A stretch of 64,000 nt of DNA. Origin: Arcicella sp040387735. Lineage in GTDB: Bacteria; Bacteroidota; Bacteroidia; Cytophagales; Spirosomataceae. This document shows, in pieces, positions 1 to 9,837 of the stretch. A model generated the notes under the pieces. That model searched no databases, was not told the origin of the DNA, and saw nothing but the letters and a program-made list of their open reading frames with translations. A program made the position numbers and the translations under genes. Position 1 is the stretch's first letter; every line of letters begins with the position of its first letter. The stretch lies in assembly GCA_040387735.1 (NCBI GenBank), contig JAZKDE010000074.1:1-64000 (forward strand), in the 5' to 3' direction.

Positions 1-1
1 G

Positions 2-3000
2 AAAAGAATCTTATACCTTTTTATGGCTTTGCTGATAAGCCAAAATTTATTAGCCCAAACCAAAACATGGACGGGTGCTACCAGCACCAACTGGGCAACT
101 GCCAGTAACTGGTCGCCGAGTGGCGTGCCAAATACTACGAATGATGCGGTAGTTATTGATTTAAAAACTAATCAGCCTACTATTTCGGGTACTGTACCTA
201 ATGTAAATCTAATATACGTTAATTCCGGTGCAACGCTAACCGTTAATAGTGGCGGTACATTGAATGCAAGTAGTACAGCAGGGGTAATTACTTTACAGGG
301 TGGTAATCTTATCAATGATGGAACAATAAGCGTGAGCGGTGGTGGAACGAGCGTTGGACTTGCCATTGGAGCTAACGCAAGTATTATTAACAGAGGAACC
401 ATCACTACCAATAACCTCTATGGTGCATCACTCCAATTTGGTAATCTTACTTTCACGAATGAAAGTACAGGAATATTTACTGGTGATTTTAAAGCCAATA
501 ACAATATTCTGACCCTTACCAATCGTGGAACTATCAATTATGCAGGTGGAACTTATGCACTAAGTTTGGGTAGTGCTGGATCAAGTGTAATAAACAATGG
601 AACTATCAGCGTCACAGCAGGAAGCGGTATTTCAAATCCAAGTGGTTCAACCATTACCAATAATGCATGCGGTAAAATATTGACGACAACAAGTGGTTAT
701 GAAAATGGAGGTACAACGAATAATACTGGGTTGATTCAGCTATCCGGTACACTAATCAACACATCTTCATTTACAAACAATAATGGAGGAGTTTTAAAGT
801 ATGGTACACTTACAGGTACTATAACTAATAATAATGGTTCGGTGAGAGTGAATGATAATCCTACCAATAGCACCATTTTTACCTATCAAGGTACTTTTAC
901 AGGAACTATTAACGGTATTTACACTAATGCTACTGCTACAACTACAGCAGGTACATTTACTGCACCGAATACATTTACACCTTCGGGAACATTGCCAACA
1001 GGTTCGCAAACACTTTATGCCAAAATAACCCCGAGTGGTGGAGCTTGTAATTATGTAGTGCCATTTACTTATAACAATGTGTTACCACCAACGCTTACCG
1101 CAGGAGCAGTTACTAATGCTACTACTTGTGGTGGTGCTACGGGTAGTATAGCTTTTACCACAACCAATGTACCCAACGGCACGTATTCCTTGACTTTTAC
1201 GACCACAGGTACGAGCAGTCCACAAAATGTAATAGTTAGTGCTAATGCCTTTACATTGAGTGGCTTAACGGCAGGTAATTATAATAGTTTTTCACTTACG
1301 GTGTTAGGGTTAACTGGCTCAACAGGTGTACTAAGTCCTGCTAAAATAGTAGCAAATCCAGCCACTCCAACCTTAACGGTAGGAACATCAACCAATCCAA
1401 CAACTTGTACCAGTGCAACAGGTAGTATTCCGTTTACCTCAACCAATTTACCAAATGGAACGTATTCTTTGAGTTTCACGGGAACAGGTGCAGGGGTAAC
1501 CACCAGCCCACAAAGTATAACGGTTTCGGGCAATACTTTTTCTTTAACAGGTTTAAAAGCAGGGACTTATAGTACGTTCTCGGTAACAAGTGCAGGTTGT
1601 ACAGGTACAGTGGCAACGTCTAAAGTCTTAACTGACCCAGCTGCACCAACTTTAACAGTAGGAACCTCTGTAAACCCAACTACTTGTGGCGGTGCAAATG
1701 GTAGTATTCCATTTACCTCAACCAATTTACCTAATGGAACGTATTCTTTGAGTTTTACGGCAACAGGTACAGGAGTAACTACCAGCCCACAAAACGTAAC
1801 GGTTTCGGGCAATGCTTTTACCTTATCAGGTTTAAAGGCAGGAAGTTATAGTAATTTCTCGGTAACGAATGCTGGTTGTACAGGTACAGTGGCTACGTCA
1901 AAAGTATTAACTGACCCAGCCGCTCCAACGTTCATAGCAGGAACGGCAACTAATCCAACAACTTGTGGCGGTGCAAATGGTAGTATTCCATTTACCTCAA
2001 CCAATTTACCTAATGGCACGTATTCTTTGAGTTTTACTGCTACGGGTACAGGACCAACCACCAGTCCACAAAGCATAACGGTTTCGGGTAATACCTTTTC
2101 TTTAACAGGTTTAAAAGCAGGAACTTACAGTGCGTTCTCAGTAACGAGTGCCGGTTGTACAGGTACAGTGGCAACCTCAAAAGTCTTAACCGACCCAGCG
2201 GCTCCAACTTTGACAGTAGGAACATCTGTCAACCCAAGCACTTGTGGCGGTACCAATGGTAGCATTCCGTTTACTTCAACTAATTTACCCAATGGAACAT
2301 ATTCTTTAAGTTTCACGGCAACGGGTACAGGTGCAACTACCAGTCCGCAAAGCATAACGGTTTTGAGCAATGCTTTTACTTTATCAGGTTTGAAAGCAGG
2401 AACTTACAGTGCATTCTCGGTAACGAATTTAGGTTGTACAGGCACAGTAGCGACTCCTAAAACTTTAACTGACCCCGCTGCACCAGTTTTAACAGTTGGA
2501 ACTTCAGTAAACCCAACCACTTGTGGCGGGGCAAATGGTAGTATTTCATTTACTTCAACCAATTTGCCTAATGGCACTTATTCTTTAAGTTTTACGGCTA
2601 CGGGTACAGGAGCAACCACCAGCCCGCAAAGCGTAACGGTTTCGGGTAATGCTTTTTCTTTAACAGGTTTAAAATCTGGAAGTTATAGTAATTTCTCGGT
2701 AACAAATGCAGCATCATGTACGGGAACAGTAGCAACATCTAAAACCTTAACTGACCCAGCCTCACCAACCCTTACGGCAGGAACAGCAACCAACCCAATC
2801 ACTTGTGGTGGAACAGGAAGCATTGCTTTTACCTCAACTAATTTACCTAATGGAACATATTCTTTGAGTTTTACAGGTACAGGGTCGCCTAAAAATGTAA
2901 CCGTTGCCGCAAATACATTTACACTATCAGGCTTGACAGCAGGAACTTACAGTGATTTTTCATTAACAACTGTGGCAGGTTGTACAGGAACGGTTGCAAC

Positions 3001-6000
3001 TCCTAAAACTTTAACAGACCCAGCAGCTCCAACGCTCACAGCAGGAACGGCAACTAATCCAACAACTTGTGGCGGTGCAAATGGAAGTATCGCATTTACT
3101 TCTACCAATTTACCTAATGGAACATATTCTTTGAGTTTCACGGCAACGGGTACAGGAGCAAGCACCAGTCCACAAAACGTAACAGTTTTAGCGAATGCGT
3201 TTTCTTTATCAGGTTTAAAAGCAGGGACTTACAGTAACTTCTCATTAACAACTGTGGCAGGTTGTACAGGAACGGTTGCAACTCCTAAAACTTTAACTGA
3301 CCCAACGGCTCCAACTTTAACGGCAGGAACGTCTGTAAATCCAACCACTTGTGGTGGTGCAAATGGTAGTATTCCATTTACCTCAACAAATCTACCCAAT
3401 GGCACTTATTCTCTAAGTTTCACGGCAACAGGTTCAGGGGCAACAACGAGTCCTAAAAGTATAACGGTTTCAGCGAATACGTTTTCATTAACAGGTTTAA
3501 AAGCAGGAACTTACAGTGCTTTCTCGGTAACTAATGTAGGATGTACAGGCTCAGATGCAAGTTCAAAAATATTGACTGACCCTGCAACTCCGACCATCTC
3601 GGCAGGAACTGTGGTAAACCCTGCTACTTGTGGTGCAACGGGTAGTATTCCGTTTACTGCCACCAACTTACCCAATGGAACTTATTCTTTGAGTTTTACG
3701 GCAACGGGTACAGGTGCGACAAGCAGTCCTCGAAATGTAACGGTTGCAAGTAATGCTTTTTCATTGACAGGTTTATCAGTAGGAAGTTATAGCAATTTCT
3801 CACTTACCAGTACAGGTTGTATCGGAACAGACGCTACCTCAAAAACAATTGCGAACCCGACTACGCCAACTTTAGTGACAGGAACAGTTGTAAATCCTAC
3901 CTCATGTGGCGGAACGGATGGTGCCATTCCATTTACCACCAATTTGCCCGATGGAACGTATTCATTAAGTTACACAGGCACCGGCTCTCCAAAATCTATA
4001 ACCGTGAGTAGTGGAGCATTTACTTTGGGAACTTTAGGTTCGGGAGGATACAGTAATTTCTCGGTAACCAATAATGGTTGTATTGGAACGTTGATAACAT
4101 CAAAATCATTGAGTGACCCCGCAGCTCCAGTATTAACGTTAGGAGTAACAACAAATCCAAGTGCTTGTAATTTATCCGACGGTTCAATTGCATTTACAGT
4201 AACCAATATTTCCGATGGTAATTATTCACTTGCGTATTCAGGTACAGGAAATCCCAAAAGTGTGACTGTTAGCTCTAATGCCTTTACTTTAATAGGTTTA
4301 GCCGACGGTGTTTATTCAAACTTCTCTATCACGAATGAAAATGGATGTACGGGTTCACTAAGTAGTAACGTAACTTTAGTGGATTTGGCTTTACCAATTT
4401 TAACAGTTGGAGCGACTATTAACCCAACCACTTGTTCTGGAACACAAGGTACAATTGCCTTTACTACTGCCAATTTACCCGATGGAACTTACTCATTAAG
4501 TTTTTCAAGTACAGGAACCGTAAGTCCGCAGAATATCACCGTTGCGAGTAATGCCTTTACCTTAAGTGGTTTATCGGCAGGTACATATAATAATTTCTCC
4601 GTAACTCGGTTAGGCTGTATTGGTTCGGTTTCAACATCAAAGACTTTGGTTGACCCAGCTACACCAACTTTAACCGTAGGAACTACGGCAAATCCAAGCA
4701 CTTGTAATGGAACGGATGGAAGTATTAATTTCACAACAACTAATTTAGCAAATGGTACTTATTCATTAAGCTTTACTTCCACAGGAACGGTAAGCCCTAA
4801 AAATGTTACAGTTACTAATAATGCTTTTAATTTGAGTGGTTTAACGGCTGGAAATTACAGTAATTTCTCCATCACAGATAATGGTTGTAGTGGAACGGAT
4901 GCCACATCAAAAACACTTAGTGACCCACCAAGTATCACATTAGTAGTAGGAACTTCTACTAATCCAACGACTTGTTCTGGTACAAATGGTAGTATTAATT
5001 TCACGACTACTAATTTACCAAATGGAACATACACGCTTACTTACACAGGAGCAGGTAGTCCGAAAACAGTAACAGTGGTTACAAATGCTTTCTCTATCAG
5101 TGGTTTATCTGCGGGTGCTTATAGTAATTTCTCCATTACATATTTGGGTTGTACAGGTTCAGATGCTCAAATAAAAACATTATTTGACCCAGAATCAGCT
5201 ACTATTACGGCGGGAACAGTTACGAGTCCGAGCACTTGTAATGGCACAAATGGCTCTATTGCATTTACTTCAACAAACTTACTTGATGGAACGTATTCAT
5301 TAGCTTATACAGGTACGGGTAGCCCTCAAACCGTTACAGTTAGTAATAATACCTTTACCTTAACGGGTTTATCGGAAGGGAGTTATTCAAACTTTAGTTT
5401 GATTTCGAGTGGCTGTACAGCGATTGACCCAAATACAAAAAGTTTAGTAGCTCCAACAATTCCAACGCTGAAAGCAGGCACTGTAACCAATCCAAGTACT
5501 TGTAATGGTACAGATGGAAGTATTGCTTTCTCAACGAGTCTTGCCAATGGAACATACAGTTTAACTTATACGGGGGTAAATAGTCCACAAAATATTACGG
5601 TAGCAAGTGGAGAATTTACTTTAACAGGTTTACCAGATGGTGTTTATGCTAATTTTTCAATTACCAGTAATGGTTGTGTTTCGACAGATGCTACTTCAAA
5701 AACTTTAGTTGACCCAACACCTCCAACTTTAACCATTGGAACGGTAACCAATCCAAGCACTTGTAATGGTACAGATGGCAGTATTACATTTACGACAAGT
5801 CTTGCCAATGGTACATATAGTTTGGTTTATACAGGAGCAAATAGTCCACAAAGTATCACGGTTTCAAGTGGAGCATTTACTTTAACAGGTTTGCCAGATG
5901 GGGTTTACGCTAATTTTTCAATTACCAGTAATGGTTGTGTTGCGACGGATGCAACATCAAAAATCTTAGTTGACCCAGCAATTCCAACACTTACCGCAGG

Positions 6001-9000
6001 TACTTTTACTAATCCAAGCGTATGTAACGGTGCAGATGGAAAAATTGCTTTTGCAACAAGCCTTCCTGATGGTACTTATTCACTAAATTATACGGGAGTA
6101 GGTAGTCCTAAAAACATAACCGTAGTGAGTGGAGCATTTGATTTAACGGGTTTGTCAAGTGGTACATATTCTGGATTTTCAGTAACAACGAGTGGTTGTA
6201 CAGGAACAGATGCTACTGCTAAAACATTAACGGACCCATCTGCTCCGACTTTAACGGCAGGAACTGCAACTAACCCAACTACGTGTTTGAGTTCAGACGG
6301 AAAGATTGCTTTTACAACCAGTTTACCCAATGGCACTTATACCATAAATTATACCGGAGCAGGAAGCCCTAAAACTATTACGGTATCAAGTGGTGCATTT
6401 GAATTAACGGGTTTACCCGACGGAACATTTTCAGGCTTTTCAATTACTACAAGTGGTTGTACTGGAACGGATGCAACTTCTAAGATATTAACTGACCCCG
6501 CCGCTCCAACTCTAACAGCAGGAACTGCGACGAATCCGAGTACGTGTTTGAGTTCTGACGGAAGTATTGCATTCACGACGAGCTTGCCGAATGGTACTTA
6601 TACTTTAAACTACACTGGAACAGGAAGCCCTAAAACCATTATGGTTGTAAGCGGAGCGTTTACTTTAACTGGATTATCAGATGGAGTATTCTCAGGGTTT
6701 TCAGTAACAACAGGCGGTTGTACTGGAACATCATCGGCCACTAAAACTTTGACTGATCCAGTCGCTCCAACTTTAACCACAGGAGCAGCCACTAATCCAA
6801 CAACTTGTTCGGGTTCAGATGGAAGTATTGCTTTTACGACCACTTTGGCAAACGGCACTTATACCATGAATTATACTGGCTTAGGAAGTCCTAAAAGTAT
6901 CACAGTAGCGAGTGGAATATTTACTTTGACAGGTTTACAGGCAGGAACTTATAGCGGATTTTCAGTAACAACGGGTGGTTGTACAGGTATTAACAATGAA
7001 ACAATAATGTTGACTGACCCAATTGCACCAAGTATTACCGCAGGAATAGCCACCAATCCAACAACTTGTTCTGGAACGGATGGAAGTATTGCTTTTACAT
7101 CTACTAATTTGCCTGATGGAACGTATTCATTGAGTTTCTCTGGTACGAGTTTACCTAAGAGTGTTTCGGTTTTAAGTAATTCGTTTAGTTTAACGGGACT
7201 TACCGCAGGAACTTATAATGGTTTTTCTCTCACTCATAATGGATGTAGAGCAATGGATGAAGCTACTAAAACCTTAATAAATCCAACTCCTCCAACAATT
7301 ACTGCTGGTTTGGTTAGCAATCCAACGACTTGTTTGGGAACAGATGGAAGTATTGCCTTTACTTCCACTAATTTGCCAGATGGAACTTATTCGTTGAGTT
7401 TCACAGGTGTGGGAACAGTGGTGACTGGCAGTCCGAAGGATATTGTAGTTTCGGAGGGAGGTTTTAGTTTAAATGGTTTATCTTCAGGAATTTACAGTGA
7501 TTTTTCTATCACAAATCTGGGTTGTGCGGGAACTGATATTACCATCAAAAATTTAACCGACCCTAATGCTCCCATTGCAACGGCAAGTAGCAATTCTGCT
7601 ATCTGTGCGGGAACAACTTTAAATTTATTCGCTGGTGGTGAAGGCACTTACACCTGGTCGGGGGCTGATGGTTTTACTTCAACGCAACAAAACCCCGTCA
7701 TTGACAACGCAACCGCTTCGTCAACGGGAATTTATACGGTGACTGTCACTAATAGTGGATGTACCGCCTCGGCAACCGTTTCTGTTTTGGTTAATCCTAT
7801 TCCAACTGCAATGGTAAGTAGTAATTCACCCATTTGTTCGGGAGCAACCCTGAATTTGAATGTCAATGCAGCGGATACTTATTCATGGTCAGGAACAGGT
7901 TTTACTTCGACTGAACAGAATCCAAGTGTCAGTAATGCAAGTGTTTTAATGTCAGGAATTTACACAGTTGTTGTAACAAATAATGGTTGTGAAGGAAGTG
8001 CAACTGTTGCAGTCATTGTCAATGATATTCCTGCAACACCAACGCCAAATACTATTGCTCCAATCAATTTAGGAAGTTCAGCTACTTTAACCGCAATAGG
8101 TTGTTCTGGAACATTGAAATGGTATAAATCATTTGATAACTCATTGGTAACCAACCCTGTTTCACCGACGACTACGACTAATTATTACGCCAAATGTGAA
8201 ATAACGGCCAATGGAATTACCTGCGAAAGTCTTCAGAGTGCGGATGTAACAGTTTCCATTATTTCTGTACAAATTGTTTATGTAAATCTAAATAATACGG
8301 AAGGTGTTCAAGATGGAGCAACGTGGGCAACTGCTTTTGCTGATTTACAAATTGGTTTAGCTACGGCAGGGACAATTACGGACGTTCCTGTAGAAGTTTG
8401 GGTGGCAAAGGGAACTTATAAACCCACTCTTACGACTAATCGAAGTCTTTCCTTCAATATTCCAAATAATGTGAAGGTTTACGGTGGTTTTCAGGGAAGT
8501 GAAGAAACTTTTTCTGCTCGTAATTTCCGAACAAATTCGACAACTTTAAGCGGTGAAATTGGAAATCAGAGTTTGATTTCTGATAATAGTTATCACGTGG
8601 TTTCTTTTGATGCTTCGAGTAATACTACCGTTTTGGATGGATTTATTATCACGGCTGGAAATGCAGAATTCTCACCACTCTTTAGCGTTAGTTTACCATT
8701 TACAGTAGCTCCTCCCACCACAATTCAAACTCGTGGAGGTGGAATAGACATTGAAAATGGTGGTAGTCCGAAAATTGCTAACTGTTTGATTAATAGAAAC
8801 TCAGCAGTATCTGGCGGAGGATTATTTGCGGGTAATGGTAGCCTTCCACTTATCGAAGCGTGCAAATTTATGGGTAATCAAGCCACTTTTGGGTCGGCTA
8901 TTTATCTGCAAGATGAAAGCAATGCTACTGTCAATAATACACTTTTGTCGGGTAATAGAGGGATTGGAGCATTTTATAATAATACTTCAAACCCCAATAT

Positions 9001-9598
9001 TACCAATTGTACAATTGCTGGAAATGGAGGATATAACGGTGGTATTTTCAATACTAATAGTCAGCCTATTGTCAATAATTCTATTTTGTGGGGTAACGCT
9101 ACGCAGTTCAATGATAAGCAATCGGTCATCACCAATAGTATCATCCAAGGCGGTTACGTAGGAATGGGCAATTTGAATTATAATCCGCAATTTGTTGAGC
9201 TTAATCCTGAAGGACTTTCACCGAATGTTAACGGGGATTATCACTTAATGAGTACATCTTTAGGAATTAACCGAGGAATTAATGGTACAATTTCATTAAC
9301 GGATTTAGATTTGGATGGAAACCTTAGAAGATATTCTGGAGGATTTGTAGATATGGGAGCTTTTGAATATCAAGGAGTTGCATCGGGAAATTTAATTATT
9401 AGTATCACTTCAGGAAATTGGAATTCAGGATTAACGTGGGATTTAGGTCGAGCACCTCAAATTGGAGATTTCGTCATTATTGACCAAGGTCATACAGTTA
9501 CGCTCAGCGGTGAAGGAAACGCTAAAAGCGTGGAATACCGAGGAACGGGAACGTTAAACTTGAATAGTGCGAATAGCAATTTGAAAATTGGGTTCTAA
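2..9598 (+). CDS. Giant secreted repeat protein (adhesin-like), 5' end cut by window
   Basis: Over 3190 residues. The first in-window ATG is at 23, but the frame stays open to base 2 and reads K-R-I-L-Y-L-F before it. Together with the following MALLISQNLLAQ this is a typical signal peptide, so the true start is probably just left of the window. Order of parts, numbered from the ATG at 23: a Thr/Asn/Gly-rich beta-solenoid-like region (about 1-350), 24 tandem ~90-residue repeats (about 355-2515), two to three Ig/PKD-like domains with paired cysteines (about 2517-2745), a parallel beta-helix (about 2750-3120), and a short G8-like end (SGNWNSGLTWDLG). No clear type IX sorting domain is seen at the C-terminus, which ends LKIGF. 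It is probably a surface or matrix adhesin; the ligand is unknown. A strong hairpin terminator follows, so the stop looks natural. Confidence 0.85.
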   Translation, partial: KRILYLFMALLISQNLLAQTKTWTGATSTNWATASNWSPSGVPNTTNDAVVIDLKTNQPTISGTVPNVNLIYVNSGATLTVNSGGTLNASSTAGVITLQGGNLINDGTISVSGGGTSVGLAIGANASIINRGTITTNNLYGASLQFGNLTFTNESTGIFTGDFKANNNILTLTNRGTINYAGGTYALSLGSAGSSVINNGTISVTAGSGISNPSGSTITNNACGKILTTTSGYENGGTTNNTGLIQLSGTLINTSSFTNNNGGVLKYGTLTGTITNNNGSVRVNDNPTNSTIFTYQGTFTGTINGIYTNATATTTAGTFTAPNTFTPSGTLPTGSQTLYAKITPSGGACNYVVPFTYNNVLPPTLTAGAVTNATTCGGATGSIAFTTTNVPNGTYSLTFTTTGTSSPQNVIVSANAFTLSGLTAGNYNSFSLTVLGLTGSTGVLSPAKIVANPATPTLTVGTSTNPTTCTSATGSIPFTSTNLPNGTYSLSFTGTGAGVTTSPQSITVSGNTFSLTGLKAGTYSTFSVTSAGCTGTVATSKVLTDPAAPTLTVGTSVNPTTCGGANGSIPFTSTNLPNGTYSLSFTATGTGVTTSPQNVTVSGNAFTLSGLKAGSYSNFSVTNAGCTGTVATSKVLTDPAAPTFIAGTATNPTTCGGANGSIPFTSTNLPNGTYSLSFTATGTGPTTSPQSITVSGNTFSLTGLKAGTYSAFSVTSAGCTGTVATSKVLTDPAAPTLTVGTSVNPSTCGGTNGSIPFTSTNLPNGTYSLSFTATGTGATTSPQSITVLSNAFTLSGLKAGTYSAFSVTNLGCTGTVATPKTLTDPAAPVLTVGTSVNPTTCGGANGSISFTSTNLPNGTYSLSFTATGTGATTSPQSVTVSGNAFSLTGLKSGSYSNFSVTNAASCTGTVATSKTLTDPASPTLTAGTATNPITCGGTGSIAFTSTNLPNGTYSLSFTGTGSPKNVTVAANTFTLSGLTAGTYSDFSLTTVAGCTGTVATPKTLTDPAAPTLTAGTATNPTTCGGANGSIAFTSTNLPNGTYSLSFTATGTGASTSPQNVTVLANAFSLSGLKAGTYSNFSLTTVAGCTGTVATPKTLTDPTAPTLTAGTSVNPTTCGGANGSIPFTSTNLPNGTYSLSFTATGSGATTSPKSITVSANTFSLTGLKAGTYSAFSVTNVGCTGSDASSKILTDPATPTISAGTVVNPATCGATGSIPFTATNLPNGTYSLSFTATGTGATSSPRNVTVASNAFSLTGLSVGSYSNFSLTSTGCIGTDATSKTIANPTTPTLVTGTVVNPTSCGGTDGAIPFTTNLPDGTYSLSYTGTGSPKSITVSSGAFTLGTLGSGGYSNFSVTNNGCIGTLITSKSLSDPAAPVLTLGVTTNPSACNLSDGSIAFTVTNISDGNYSLAYSGTGNPKSVTVSSNAFTLIGLADGVYSNFSITNENGCTGSLSSNVTLVDLALPILTVGATINPTTCSGTQGTIAFTTANLPDGTYSLSFSSTGTVSPQNITVASNAFTLSGLSAGTYNNFSVTRLGCIGSVSTSKTLVDPATPTLTVGTTANPSTCNGTDGSINFTTTNLANGTYSLSFTSTGTVSPKNVTVTNNAFNLSGLTAGNYSNFSITDNGCSGTDATSKTLSDPPSITLVVGTSTNPTTCSGTNGSINFTTTNLPNGTYTLTYTGAGSPKTVTVVTNAFSISGLSAGAYSNFSITYLGCTGSDAQIKTLFDPESATITAGTVTSPSTCNGTNGSIAFTSTNLLDGTYSLAYTGTGSPQTVTVSNNTFTLTGLSEGSYSNFSLISSGCTAIDPNTKSLVAPTIPTLKAGTVTNPSTCNGTDGSIAFSTSLANGTYSLTYTGVNSPQNITVASGEFTLTGLPDGVYANFSITSNGCVSTDATSKTLVDPTPPTLTIGTVTNPSTCNGTDGSITFTTSLANGTYSLVYTGANSPQSITVSSGAFTLTGLPDGVYANFSITSNGCVATDATSKILVDPAIPTLTAGTFTNPSVCNGADGKIAFATSLPDGTYSLNYTGVGSPKNITVVSGAFDLTGLSSGTYSGFSVTTSGCTGTDATAKTLTDPSAPTLTAGTATNPTTCLSSDGKIAFTTSLPNGTYTINYTGAGSPKTITVSSGAFELTGLPDGTFSGFSITTSGCTGTDATSKILTDPAAPTLTAGTATNPSTCLSSDGSIAFTTSLPNGTYTLNYTGTGSPKTIMVVSGAFTLTGLSDGVFSGFSVTTGGCTGTSSATKTLTDPVAPTLTTGAATNPTTCSGSDGSIAFTTTLANGTYTMNYTGLGSPKSITVASGIFTLTGLQAGTYSGFSVTTGGCTGINNETIMLTDPIAPSITAGIATNPTTCSGTDGSIAFTSTNLPDGTYSLSFSGTSLPKSVSVLSNSFSLTGLTAGTYNGFSLTHNGCRAMDEATKTLINPTPPTITAGLVSNPTTCLGTDGSIAFTSTNLPDGTYSLSFTGVGTVVTGSPKDIVVSEGGFSLNGLSSGIYSDFSITNLGCAGTDITIKNLTDPNAPIATASSNSAICAGTTLNLFAGGEGTYTWSGADGFTSTQQNPVIDNATASSTGIYTVTVTNSGCTASATVSVLVNPIPTAMVSSNSPICSGATLNLNVNAADTYSWSGTGFTSTEQNPSVSNASVLMSGIYTVVVTNNGCEGSATVAVIVNDIPATPTPNTIAPINLGSSATLTAIGCSGTLKWYKSFDNSLVTNPVSPTTTTNYYAKCEITANGITCESLQSADVTVSIISVQIVYVNLNNTEGVQDGATWATAFADLQIGLATAGTITDVPVEVWVAKGTYKPTLTTNRSLSFNIPNNVKVYGGFQGSEETFSARNFRTNSTTLSGEIGNQSLISDNSYHVVSFDASSNTTVLDGFIITAGNAEFSPLFSVSLPFTVAPPTTIQTRGGGIDIENGGSPKIANCLINRNSAVSGGGLFAGNGSLPLIEACKFMGNQATFGSAIYLQDESNATVNNTLLSGNRGIGAFYNNTSNPNITNCTIAGNGGYNGGIFNTNSQPIVNNSILWGNATQFNDKQSVITNSIIQGGYVGMGNLNYNPQFVELNPEGLSPNVNGDYHLMSTSLGINRGINGTISLTDLDLDGNLRRYSGGFVDMGAFEYQGVASGNLIISITSGNWNSGLTWDLGRAPQIGDFVIIDQGHTVTLSGEGNAKSVEYRGTGTLNLNSANSNLKIGF
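1085..7572 (+). repeat. 24 tandem ~270-bp coding repeats
   Basis: I count 24 in-frame units of about 90 codons. Each opens like PTLTAGTATNPTTC, contains a core such as NLPNGTYSLSFT, then SPQSVTVSGNAF and GLKAGTYSNFSVT, and closes with GCTG and a TDPAAP linker. Nearly every unit has two cysteines, one in the opening TTC and one in the closing GCTG; unit 1 lacks the second. Units 2-9 are almost identical at DNA level while units 12-24 have drifted, which suggests recent unequal crossover or gene conversion in the 5' half. Several units are shorter because the insert between SLSFT and SPQ is missing. Short-read assembly could have miscounted the units. Confidence 0.9.
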
Positions 9599-9617
9599 AA
9601 ATCTAAAAAATAAAAAT

Positions 9618-9657
9618 GATTATGGGATGAAATACATGATTCCCATAATCCTTTTTT
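9618..9657 (+). terminator. Rho-independent terminator of the giant repeat gene
   Basis: A perfect 10-bp inverted repeat, GATTATGGGA and TCCCATAATC, has a 13-nt loop and is followed by CTTTTTT. It lies 20 bases after the stop codon. Confidence 0.85.
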
Positions 9658-9764
9658 ATATTTCTATGAAAACTTATCAACCCAAAAGGAATACTGATTA
9701 TTAATCATAAAATGTCCTCGAAAACTTACTTTGAAAAGGATAAAAAAGGGAAGTAGTTTCTTCT

Positions 9765-9811
9765 AAAAAAATAACCCCACAAGAACTTTCACGAATGAAA
9801 AACCTGTGAGG
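9765..9811 (-). terminator. Terminator of the ThuA-fusion gene
   Basis: Read on the minus strand, CCTCACAGG pairs with CTTGTGGGG (9 bp including two G-U pairs) and is followed by TTATTTTTTT. It sits 27 bases beyond the minus-strand stop at 9838. Confidence 0.7.
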
Positions 9812-9837
9812 CTGACATAGTTAATTGTTTAGAAGGG

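Noticed and set aside
1279..3165. A series of ~80-codon minus-strand frames with near-identical translations inside the giant gene
   Set aside because: They are antisense shadows of the tandem repeats; their similarity only mirrors the repeated coding DNA, and none has a plausible ribosome-binding site or family match.
1085..7572. Regular spacing of near-identical DNA resembling a repeat array such as CRISPR
   Set aside because: The units are about 270 bp, in frame and fully coding with domain-like protein repeats; there are no short repeats with unique spacers and no cas genes.
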